Shown here one piece after another: positions 57,088 to 64,000 of a DNA stretch of 64,000 bases. Source of the stretch: Nocardia colli (GTDB lineage: Bacteria; Actinomycetota; Actinomycetes; Mycobacteriales; Mycobacteriaceae). Where the stretch lies: contig NZ_VXLC01000006.1 in NCBI RefSeq assembly GCF_008704205.1, positions 124,001 through 188,000 on the forward strand, read 5' to 3'. The notes beneath the pieces are model-generated. The model made no database searches, was not told where the DNA came from, and saw nothing but the letters and a program-made list of their open reading frames with translations. The position numbers and the translations under genes are program-made. How positions within the stretch are numbered: the first letter of the stretch is position 1; each line of letters begins with the position of its first letter.

Positions 57088-58553
57088 GCGGGGTCCTTTC
57101 CGAACAGCGCGCGGGTCGCGCCGGCCGTCACCACGGAGCCGGTCACCACCACGCCCGCGCCGGACACCATCTCGCCCGCCTCGCCGACCTCCTCGGCGAT
57201 GGCGATCGCGGTTTCCAGCGCGTCCGGCAGGGTCGGCGCGGTGATCACCCGTTCGTCGCCGAAGCGCTGCACCGCGAGGTCGGCCAGCACCTCGACGTCC
57301 ATCGCGCGCGGCGAACCGTTGCCGGTGACCACGATCTCGTCGAGCACCGGCTCCAGCGCGGTGAGGATGCCGTCGGCGTCCTTGTCGGCGAGCACGGAGA
57401 CCACGCCGACCAGCTTGCGGAAGTCGAACTCCGCGGTCAACGTCGAGGCGAGCGCCTGCGCGCCGGCCGGATTGTGCGCGGCGTCGATGAAGATGGTCGG
57501 CGCGCTGCGCATTCGTTCGAGCCGGCCCGGGCTGGTCACGCTGGCGAATCCCACACGGATGGCGTCGATGTCGAGCTGCCGGTCCGCGCCGGCCCCGAAG
57601 AACGCCTCGACCGCCGCGAGCGCGAGCACCGCGTTGCGCGCCTGATGCTCGCCGTGCAGCGGCAGGAAGATCTCGTCGTATACGCCGCCGAGGCCCTGCA
57701 GTTCGAGCTGCTGGCCGCCGATCGCGATCTGCCGGGCCAGTACCCGGAATTCGCCGCCCTCGCGCGCCACCGCGGCGTCTACCTCGACGGCCCGGCGCAG
57801 CAGCACGTCCATCGCCTCGGGGTCCTGTTCGGCGATCACCGCGACGGTGTCGCGCGGAATCAGGCTCTCCGGCGCGCGTTTGATGATCCCGGCCTTCTCC
57901 CCCGCGATGGAGGTGAGATCGGTGCCGAGGTATTCGGTGTGGTCCAGGCCGATCGGGGTGATCACCGCGACCTGTCCGTCGATCACGTTGGTGGCGTCCC
58001 AGGTGCCGCCAAGGCCGGTCTCCACGATCGCGACGTCCACCGGCGCCTCGGCGAAGGCCGCGAACGCCATGCCGGTGAGCACCTCGAACTTGCTCATCGC
58101 CGGACCGCCGGCCGCGGCCGACTGCGCGTCGATCATCTCGATGAACGGCACCAGCTCGCGGTAGGTCTCCACGTACTGGGCGGGCGTGATCGGCGCGTTG
58201 TCGATGCTGATCCGCTCGGTGGCCAGTTGCAGGTGCGGGCTGGTGATCCGGCCGGTGCGCCGGTGCAGCGCGGTGAGCAGCGCGTCGATCATCCTGGTCA
58301 CCGAGGTCTTGCCGTTGGTGCCCGCGATGTGGATCGCCGGGTAGCTCTGCTGCGGCGAGCCGAGCAGGTCCATCAGGGTGGCGATCCGGGTGAGCGACGG
58401 TTCGATCTTGGTTTCCGGCCAGCGGGTGTCGAGTTCGGCCTCCACCAGCGCCATTTCGGCCAGCTCGACCGGCGACGGGCCCGAACTCAGCCGCGGTCCG
58501 GCGGCCGGGTGGCGCAGGTCGTCGCCGTACTGCGGTTCCGGTTCGTGGTTCAT
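57084..58553 (-). CDS. folC: Folylpolyglutamate/dihydrofolate synthase
   Basis: A 489-residue Mur-ligase-family enzyme that adds glutamate to dihydropteroate and to folates. The P-loop is HIAGTNGKTSVTRMIDAL, followed by TSPHLQLATERI, ETGLGGTWDATNV and GLDHTEYLG, with IDAAHNPAGA near the C-terminal domain. The ATG at 58553 overlaps the valS stop (ATGA), as in mycobacteria. An N-terminal extension of ~40 residues before the conserved ELDTRWPETKIEPSLTRI is common in actinobacteria. Confidence 0.93.
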   Translation of the reverse strand: MNHEPEPQYGDDLRHPAAGPRLSSGPSPVELAEMALVEAELDTRWPETKIEPSLTRIATLMDLLGSPQQSYPAIHIAGTNGKTSVTRMIDALLTALHRRTGRITSPHLQLATERISIDNAPITPAQYVETYRELVPFIEMIDAQSAAAGGPAMSKFEVLTGMAFAAFAEAPVDVAIVETGLGGTWDATNVIDGQVAVITPIGLDHTEYLGTDLTSIAGEKAGIIKRAPESLIPRDTVAVIAEQDPEAMDVLLRRAVEVDAAVAREGGEFRVLARQIAIGGQQLELQGLGGVYDEIFLPLHGEHQARNAVLALAAVEAFFGAGADRQLDIDAIRVGFASVTSPGRLERMRSAPTIFIDAAHNPAGAQALASTLTAEFDFRKLVGVVSVLADKDADGILTALEPVLDEIVVTGNGSPRAMDVEVLADLAVQRFGDERVITAPTLPDALETAIAIAEEVGEAGEMVSGAGVVVTGSVVTAGATRALFGKDPA

Positions 58554-61228
58554 TTTCCGCTCAGTTCTGCGAGTCGAGCACCGATGCGCGCCACCTCGGC
58601 GGCGGCGACCGCTTGGCGGTCCTTGATCTTCGCGACCACCGGCTCCGGCGCCTTGGCCAGGAACGCCTCGTTGCCGAGTTTGGCTGCGGTGCCGGCCAAT
58701 TCCTTCTCGGCCGCGGCGAGATCCTTCTCCAGGCGGCGGCGCTCGGCGTCCAGGTCGACGGCGCCGGAGGTGTCCAGTTCGACGGTGACGGTGGCGCCGC
58801 TGAGCCGGACCTCCACGGTCGCGGTCGCCGCGAACTCCTCGCCGGGTTCGGTGAGCCGGGCCAGGTTCGCGACCGAGTCGTGCAGTCCGGTGAGCCCGGC
58901 GGCGTCCAGGCCGATCAGCTTGGCCGCCACCTTCTGCTTGTCGGCCAGGCCCTGATCGCCGCGGAACCGGCGGATCTCGGTGATCAACCGCTGGGTATCC
59001 GAAATGCGCTGCGCCGACACCTGATCCGTCGCCACCCCGGTGGCCTGCGGCCAGGCCGCGATCACCAGGGACTCGCCGTCGGTCAGGGCCTGCCACAGCG
59101 ATTCGGTGACGAACGGGATCACCGGATGCAGCAGGCGCAGCACCGAGTCGAGCACGGTGCCGAGCACCACCTGTGTGGTGTCCGCGCGCGCACCCGCCTC
59201 GGCGAACTGCACCTTGGTCAATTCGAGGTACCAGTCACACAATTCGTCCCAGGCGAAGTGGTACAGCGCCTCGCAGGCCTTGCCGAATTCGTAGCTGTCG
59301 AACGCCGAATCCACTTCGGCGCGCACCTCTTCGAACCGATCCAGGATCCAGCGGTCGGCGTCGGTGAGCTCGGCGCGGTCCGGCAGTTCACCGGTGCGCG
59401 CGCCGTTCATCAGCGCGAACTTGGTGGCGTTGAACAGCTTCGTGACGAAGCTGCGCGAGGCCAGCGCGTGCGGCTCGCCGACGGAGAGGTCGCCGCCGGG
59501 CTGCGCGGCCCGGGCCAGCGTGAAACGCAGTGTGTCGGCGCCGTATTCGTTGATCCAGACCAGCGGGTCGATGCCGTTGCCGCGCGACTTCGACATCTTC
59601 TTGCCGAACTGGTCGCGCACCAGACCGTGCAGGAACACATCTTTGAACGGGATCTGCCGCTGATCGCCCTTACCCGCGGTGAGCACCGGGTCGTCGGCGA
59701 CGTAGGTGCCGAACATCATCATCCGGGCCACCCAGAAGAACAGGATGTCGTAACCGGTGACGAGAACGCTTGTCGGATAGAACTTCTCGAGCTCCGGCGT
59801 GGCGTCCGGCCAGCCCATGGTGGAGAACGGCCACAGACCCGAGGAGAACCAGGTGTCGAGCACGTCGGGGTCCTGCACGTAGCCCTCGGGTGCGGTCTCG
59901 CCCGGGCCGACGCACAGCACGTCACCCTCGGGGCCGTACCAGATCGGGATGCGGTGACCCCACCACAGCTGCCGGGAGATGCACCAGTCGTGCATGTTGT
60001 CGACCCAGTCGAACCAGCGCGGCTCCGAGCTGGCCGGGTGAATCACGGTGTCGCCGTTGCGCACCGCGTCGCCGGCGGCCTTGGCCAGCGACTCCACCTT
60101 GACCCACCACTGCATGGACAGCCGCGGCTCGATCGGCTCGCCGCTGCGCTCGGAATGCCCGACGCTGTGCATATACGGCCGCTTCTCGGCGACCACCCGG
60201 CCCTCGGCGGCCAGCCGCTCGCGCACCGCGACGCGCGCCTCGAACCGGTCCATGCCGTCGAACTCGGTTCCGGTGTCGACGATGTGGCCGCGCACATCCA
60301 TGATGTTGGGCATCGGCAGGTTGTGCCGCAGGCCCATCTCGAAGTCGTTCGGGTCGTGCGCGGGGGTGATCTTCACTGCGCCGGAACCGAATTCGGGGTC
60401 CACGTAATCGTCGGCGATGATCGGGATCCGCCGGCCGGTGATCGGGTGCTCCAGGGTGGTGCCGATCAGCGCCTGGTAGCGCGGGTCGTCCGGGTGCACG
60501 GCCACCGCGGTATCGCCGAGCATCGTCTCCACCCGGGTGGTGGCCACGATGACGTGCGGTTCGTTGTCGTCGAGCGAGCCGTAACGCAGCGAGACGAGCT
60601 CGCCTTCGACGTCCTCGTACTTGACCTCGATGTCGGAGATGGCGGTGCGCAGCGCGGGCGACCAGTTGACCAGTCGCTCGGCGCGGTAGATCAGTCCGGC
60701 GTCGAACATCCGCTTGAAGATCGTCTGCACGGCGCGGGACAGGCCCTCGTCCAAGGTGAACCGGTCGCGGCTCCAGTCGACGCCGGCGCCGAGCGCGCGC
60801 ATCTGCCACTGGATGGCGCCGCCGGAGTCACGCTTCCAGTCCCAGACCTTGTCGATGAACAGCTCGCGGCCGAAGTCTTCCTTGGTCTTGCCGTCGACGG
60901 CGAGCTGCTTCTCCACCATGGTCTGGGTGGCGATGCCTGCATGGTCCATGCCGGGCAGCCACAGCACTTCGTAACCCTGCATGCGCTTGCGGCGGGTGAG
61001 GGTGTCCATCAGGGTGTGGTCGAGGGCGTGGCCGATGTGCAGGTTGCCGGTGACGTTCGGCGGCGGCAGCACGATCGAGTACGGCGGCTTGCCGCTGGTG
61101 GCGTCGGCCTCGAAATAGCCAGCGTCTACCCAGCGCTCGTACATCGAGGCCTCTACCTCGCCAGGGGTCCAGCTCTTGGGCAGGGCATCGGCACGGTTAC
61201 GCGTCTGGTCAGGGGCTGCGCTGGTCAC
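58550..61228 (-). CDS. valS: Valyl-tRNA synthetase
   Basis: An 892-residue class I synthetase. PPPNVTGNLHIGHALDHT carries the HIGH motif and KKMSKSRGNGIDP the KMSKS loop. The editing domain (ATTRVETMLGDTAVAVHPDDPRY, in parts) and the C-terminal coiled coil (DLDAERRRLEKDLAAAEKEL) are present. PPPNVTG and the editing-site TTRxETMLGD distinguish it from IleS and LeuS. First gene of the valS-folC-DUF4233 run. The ATG at 61228 follows a GTGACCAG context without a strong SD. Confidence 0.96.
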   Translation of the reverse strand: MTSAAPDQTRNRADALPKSWTPGEVEASMYERWVDAGYFEADATSGKPPYSIVLPPPNVTGNLHIGHALDHTLMDTLTRRKRMQGYEVLWLPGMDHAGIATQTMVEKQLAVDGKTKEDFGRELFIDKVWDWKRDSGGAIQWQMRALGAGVDWSRDRFTLDEGLSRAVQTIFKRMFDAGLIYRAERLVNWSPALRTAISDIEVKYEDVEGELVSLRYGSLDDNEPHVIVATTRVETMLGDTAVAVHPDDPRYQALIGTTLEHPITGRRIPIIADDYVDPEFGSGAVKITPAHDPNDFEMGLRHNLPMPNIMDVRGHIVDTGTEFDGMDRFEARVAVRERLAAEGRVVAEKRPYMHSVGHSERSGEPIEPRLSMQWWVKVESLAKAAGDAVRNGDTVIHPASSEPRWFDWVDNMHDWCISRQLWWGHRIPIWYGPEGDVLCVGPGETAPEGYVQDPDVLDTWFSSGLWPFSTMGWPDATPELEKFYPTSVLVTGYDILFFWVARMMMFGTYVADDPVLTAGKGDQRQIPFKDVFLHGLVRDQFGKKMSKSRGNGIDPLVWINEYGADTLRFTLARAAQPGGDLSVGEPHALASRSFVTKLFNATKFALMNGARTGELPDRAELTDADRWILDRFEEVRAEVDSAFDSYEFGKACEALYHFAWDELCDWYLELTKVQFAEAGARADTTQVVLGTVLDSVLRLLHPVIPFVTESLWQALTDGESLVIAAWPQATGVATDQVSAQRISDTQRLITEIRRFRGDQGLADKQKVAAKLIGLDAAGLTGLHDSVANLARLTEPGEEFAATATVEVRLSGATVTVELDTSGAVDLDAERRRLEKDLAAAEKELAGTAAKLGNEAFLAKAPEPVVAKIKDRQAVAAAEVARIGARLAELSGK

Positions 61229-61346
61229 CCGACGATTCTAGTGGTCGGGCTCCAGCGATTTCCGCAGGGTGCGAGCCGACGCCGGACGGTCCGTCCGAAT
61301 GCCCAGGGTTGGCGTCACACCGCGCGCGTCGTGTGAGACTTGCCGG

Positions 61347-61670
61347 GTGAGTCAGCTCGGCGAATTCCTGAGGGCAAAGCGTGCGTCGATCGCGCCGGAA
61401 CAGGTCGGCCTCGCGCCGGTCGGCAATCCGCGCCGGGTGTCCGGGCTGCGCCGCGAGGAGGTTGCCCAGCTGGCCGCGATGAGCGTCGATCAGTACACCC
61501 GGCTGGAGTTGGGCAGGGTGACCCGCGTCTCGGACGACGTGCTCTGCGGCATCGCGCGGGCGCTGCTGCTGAGCGAGGACGAACAGGCGTACCTGCGGCT
61601 GCTCATGCTGCCGCACAACAGGATTGCCGGGGATTCGGACATAAAGAAAGGCGGAGTCTTCGGTGGATGA
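61347..61670 (+). CDS. Short XRE-type regulator (MmyB-like DNA-binding part only)
   Basis: A 107-residue protein. SQLGEFLRAKRASI, GLRREEVAQLAAMSVDQYTRLELGR (in parts) and VLCGIARALLLSEDEQAYL form the helix-turn-helix domain typical of MmyB-like regulators, which usually continue for another ~170 residues with a ligand-binding domain. Here the frame ends soon after, at GDSDIKKGGVFGG, inside a strong hairpin (61649-61691). It is therefore a truncated or naturally minimal regulator. The GTG at 61347 has no clear ribosome-binding site. It is divergent from valS. Confidence 0.7.
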   Translation: MSQLGEFLRAKRASIAPEQVGLAPVGNPRRVSGLRREEVAQLAAMSVDQYTRLELGRVTRVSDDVLCGIARALLLSEDEQAYLRLLMLPHNRIAGDSDIKKGGVFGG

Positions 61671-61691
61671 GGGACACCGAAGACTCCGCCT
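61649..61691. terminator. 17-bp perfect hairpin overlapping the XRE stop codon
   Basis: Arms 61649-61665 and 61675-61691 pair at all 17 positions around a 9-nt loop that contains the stop codon of the XRE-type gene. In the minus direction the stem is followed by TTTCTTTAT, so it would stop transcription heading toward valS best. It is the strongest hairpin in this part of the window. Confidence 0.75.
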
Positions 61692-61776
61692 ACACCTGAA
61701 AGCTTACCGTCCCAACTGGAAGGGAAAGCGAATCCATAAGCAATTCTCAGCTTCTGGCATTTTCTACCCTGGATCT

Positions 61777-61789
61777 CCGGATTATCCGG
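61777..61789. promoter_or_regulatory. Odd palindrome CCGGAT-t-ATCCGG
   Basis: A perfect 6+6 palindrome with a single central base, in an AT-richer stretch about 100 bp before the P-loop ATPase gene. Possible binding site for a small regulator such as the XRE-type protein. Pattern only. Confidence 0.35.
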
Positions 61790-61889
61790 TCGAAACGGGC
61801 GTCTGGGCGGCGGCTGATCGGTCACAATTCGACCATGTCCGTATTGTCCGTTCTTGCCAGATCGACCGTAACTGCGGAGTCTTGAAGGT

Positions 61890-62660
61890 GTGAACGCATC
61901 CGCTGGTCCGGTTCAGGGAAATCTCAGTGAAAAAGCAGGGTTTTCCCCGTTGCCGGAGCAGCGGCCGCTGGGGACCCTGGAAGAGGTGAACCCCCAGCTC
62001 GCCCTCTTGCCGCCGCCGGACCCCGAGTCGCTGTTGCCCTTCCTCGCGCCGGATGCCGTGCACGATCTGCGCGGGCGGGCGATCGACGAGTTGCAGTATC
62101 CGCCGATGACGGCGCTGGTGGTGGCGGGGATACCGGGCGCGGGGAAAAGCACTGTGCTGCGCCGATTCTTCGGTGCGACCACCGAATCCGAGGATCCGTC
62201 GCGCGGGCCGGAGGGGTCGGTGGTGCTCGATTCGCTGCAAGCGCGGAATCGGTTGCGGCACCGGCTCGGCTGGCTGCCGTATTCCCTGTGGCGGCCGGTG
62301 GTGCACGTGGCGCATTTCGCGGGAATCCGTGCGGCGCTGCGCGATACGGACGGACCCGTGGTGATTCACGACTGCGCCACGACCGGATGGGCGCGCCGGA
62401 TCATCTCCCTGTGGGCCGCCGGATACGGCAGGGAGCTGCACGTGATCCTGCTCGACGTCCCGACTGCCGTGGCCCGCGCCGGCCAGCATGCGCGCGGGCG
62501 GCGATCCAATCGAATGACCTTCGTGCTGCACTGCTTTCGCTGGCGTCGGCTGATGGAGCGGTTACGCGCCGGTGGCGGGCTGCGGCCCGCCCCGGAGTCG
62601 CTGGTGATCGTCGATCGGATCAATATCAACAAGATGCGCCGGGTCACCTTCGCCGCGTAG
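61890..62660 (+). CDS. P-loop ATPase/kinase-like protein
   Basis: A 256-residue protein with Walker A GIPGAGKST near residue 80 and a Walker-B-like VVIHDCATT. The spacing and the RxxxxxHARGRRSNRMT segment (lid-like arginines) suggest a small kinase of the AAA_33/zeta-toxin type rather than a AAA+ ring protein. The GTG at 61890 lies just after GAAGG, too near for a normal ribosome site, so the start is uncertain; homologous-looking sequence begins at NPQLALLPPPDPESL. It faces a lipid-kinase gene 5 bp away. Substrate unknown. Confidence 0.7.
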   Translation: MNASAGPVQGNLSEKAGFSPLPEQRPLGTLEEVNPQLALLPPPDPESLLPFLAPDAVHDLRGRAIDELQYPPMTALVVAGIPGAGKSTVLRRFFGATTESEDPSRGPEGSVVLDSLQARNRLRHRLGWLPYSLWRPVVHVAHFAGIRAALRDTDGPVVIHDCATTGWARRIISLWAAGYGRELHVILLDVPTAVARAGQHARGRRSNRMTFVLHCFRWRRLMERLRAGGGLRPAPESLVIVDRININKMRRVTFAA

Positions 62661-62665
62661 CGAAT

Positions 62666-63622
62666 TCAGGGAACCAATACCGTCAGCGCACCGGGCACGG
62701 CACGGATGGTGATCGGCAGCGTGCCCGCCGGTTCGCCGTCCGCGGTCGCGGGGGCACCGGGTGCGGTCAGGGTGATCTCCGCGGCCCGGTACTGCTTGAC
62801 CTCCGGATGGTTCTGCCGTTTGCCCGCGGACAGCGCAGGCAGCAGTCGCAGCATCTCCAGCCTGGACAGCGCACCGACCACGGTGAGGTCGAGCAGGCCG
62901 TCGTCCAGCACCGCGTCCGGGCAGATCAGCATGCCGCCGCCGTAGGTGCGGGTATTGCCGACCGCGACCATCACCGCGTTCAACGCCAGCTCGGAGCCGG
63001 CGCCAGGGTTCGTGAGTCCGTCGGTGACCGCACCGGTCAGCTCGACCCGGTAGGGCACGGTGAGCCGGCTGGAGATCTCGGCCAGCGCGGCGACGGTGTA
63101 CCGCAGCCGTCCCCTGGGCCAGCGCATGGCGTTGGCGCGCAACGTGACCCGGGCATCGAACCCGGTACCGGTGACGGTGACGAACCACATCGGCGCCGAT
63201 TCCGGTGCGGCGGACTCGATCCGACCGAGGTCGATGGTCTGGGTTCGCCCGTCGACGACGATATCGGCGGCGGCGACCGGATCCTCGGTCGGCACACCGA
63301 GTTCCCGGGCGAGGTCGTTGCCGGTGCCCGCGGGGACCAGGCCGAGCGGCACTCCGGTGCGCGCGACGGCATCGAGAGTCACGTTGATCAGCCCGTCACC
63401 CCCGATGCACACGACCGCATCGGAGTTGCCCTGCTCGATCGAATCCCGCACCAGCCGAACCGTTTCGGCGGCCGACGGCGCCTGCACCTCGGCGACCTCG
63501 ATCCCGCGTTCGCGCAACCGCGCCAGCGCCGCGACCGCGGCGTCCTGCCCTGCACCGAGGCCCGCGTGCCGATTGGTCACCACGGTGACCGCACGCACGG
63601 CGCGGGTTGAATACTGCGTCAC
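62666..63622 (-). CDS. Diacylglycerol-kinase-family lipid kinase
   Basis: A 318-residue lipid kinase of the DAGK catalytic family. VTNRHAGLGAG starts the nucleotide domain; CIGGDGLINV is the GGDG motif and LVPAGTGNDLAREL the GTGND motif; the C-terminal beta-sandwich contains GGGMLICPDAVLDDGLLDLTVVG. In actinobacteria these enzymes phosphorylate diacylglycerol or related lipids (for instance in phosphatidylinositol or trehalose-lipid metabolism). The GTG at 63622 overlaps the upstream oxidase stop (GTGA), so the two proteins are coupled, as seen for the FAD-oxidase/DAGK pair in mycobacteria. Confidence 0.9.
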   Translation of the reverse strand: MTQYSTRAVRAVTVVTNRHAGLGAGQDAAVAALARLRERGIEVAEVQAPSAAETVRLVRDSIEQGNSDAVVCIGGDGLINVTLDAVARTGVPLGLVPAGTGNDLARELGVPTEDPVAAADIVVDGRTQTIDLGRIESAAPESAPMWFVTVTGTGFDARVTLRANAMRWPRGRLRYTVAALAEISSRLTVPYRVELTGAVTDGLTNPGAGSELALNAVMVAVGNTRTYGGGMLICPDAVLDDGLLDLTVVGALSRLEMLRLLPALSAGKRQNHPEVKQYRAAEITLTAPGAPATADGEPAGTLPITIRAVPGALTVLVP

Positions 63623-64000
63623 GGAACCAGCTTTCCAGGATTGAGAATGCCCGCGGGGTCCAATTCGGCTTTCACCGCGCGCAATACCCGCACCCCGAGC
63701 TCGCCGATCTCGGCGGGCAGCCACGGGCGGTGGTCGGTGCCGACCGCGTGGTGGTGGGTGATGGTGCCGCCGCCTGCCACGATCGCGTCGCCCACGGCCT
63801 GCTTCGCCGTGTGCCACTGGGCGATCGGATCGTCGAGCTGCTTGGCGACGATGGTGAAGTACAGCGACGCGCCGGTCGGGTAGGTGTGCGAGATGTGGCA
63901 CATGACCAGCGGCGGGGTGCCCTGTCCGGCGAGCGAATCGGTCAGCGCCGCGGTCACCTTCGCCTTGAGGCCGGCGAGGTTGGCCCAGGTGGTCGCGGTC
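63619..64000 (-). CDS. FAD-linked oxidase, C-terminal part (5' end outside window)
   Basis: Only the last ~126 codons are visible. They match the C-terminal domain of FAD-binding oxidases of the alkyldihydroxyacetonephosphate-synthase/glycolate-oxidase type: MCHISHTYPTGASLYFTIVA, THHHAVGTDHRPWL and AVKAELDPAGILNPGKLVP. The HHH segment is the active-site region of the AGPS-like group. The frame continues beyond 64000; the GTG at 63957 is internal. Coupled to the lipid-kinase gene by a 4-nt overlap, which hints at a shared lipid pathway. Confidence 0.87.
   Translation of the reverse strand, partial: TATTWANLAGLKAKVTAALTDSLAGQGTPPLVMCHISHTYPTGASLYFTIVAKQLDDPIAQWHTAKQAVGDAIVAGGGTITHHHAVGTDHRPWLPAEIGELGVRVLRAVKAELDPAGILNPGKLVP

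Noticed and set aside
1..64000. Prophage, integrase, transposase or insertion sequence
   Set aside because: No such gene or terminal inverted-repeat pair was found, although the accessory region 5.9-48.9 kb suggests past gene gain.

Overview
The window is high-GC actinobacterial DNA, most probably from Nocardia or a close mycolic-acid relative (Mycobacteriales). The reasons are: the minus-strand block valS-folC-DUF4233-ndk-rne-rplU-rpmA-obgE-proB and the block proA-moxR-VWA both follow the gene order known from mycobacteria; there are type VII secretion-associated genes (EspG-like, WXG-like, PPE-like); and many genes show a TANNNT box 5-8 nt before an ATG/GTG, the usual look of leaderless mycobacterial-type transcripts. 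No rRNA, tRNA, CRISPR array or intact insertion sequence was found.

Layout. 1-5.8 kb (minus strand): partial HSP90-like ATPase, YjbR protein, VWA/MoxR pair and proA. 5.9-13.4 kb: ribokinase, a glutamine-synthetase-like/amidohydrolase pair (a split FluG-like arrangement), RtcB RNA ligase, a small membrane protein, an alpha/beta hydrolase and a membrane GGDEF protein. 13.7-18.6 kb: RecQ-type helicase with a phosphoribosyltransferase-like tail, a gene-poor stretch with two copies of a structured palindromic repeat, a type II toxin-antitoxin pair, and a stand-alone LigD-type polymerase domain. 18.9-26.2 kb: a 2-hydroxyacid dehydrogenase, an NTF2-like/membrane pair, and a mymA-like lipid-oxidation operon (lipase, SDR, di-iron protein, Baeyer-Villiger-type monooxygenase, MerR regulator). 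26.3-35 kb: ABC permease and UGT glycosyltransferase divergent from a GT4-cytochrome P450 fusion, a PNPOx-like protein, a damaged O-methyltransferase, a TetR/methyltransferase pair with twin operators, an aadA-like gene remnant and a small secreted protein.

35.1-45.6 kb (minus strand) is the most unusual part: six tightly coupled genes whose neighbours all overlap by 4-11 nt. They encode a rifampin-phosphotransferase-like dikinase, an acyl-AMP ligase fused to a nucleotidyltransferase, an acyl-carrier-protein/reductase fusion, a divergent nucleoside-diphosphate-kinase-like protein, an AfsA-like butenolide-forming enzyme and a UbiA-like prenyltransferase. This reads as one pathway in which an acyl chain is activated, loaded on a carrier, reduced, condensed and perhaps prenylated, with nucleotide/phosphate chemistry added. 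The product is unknown.

45.7-48.7 kb carries an EspG/WXG/PPE-like cassette and a secreted protein. 48.9-61.2 kb is the conserved proB-to-valS block. 61.3-64 kb has a short XRE-type regulator ending in a strong hairpin, a P-loop ATPase, a diacylglycerol-kinase-like lipid kinase and a partial FAD-linked oxidase. proA and proB are split by about 43 kb, so 5.9-48.9 kb looks like variable accessory DNA set between conserved flanks.
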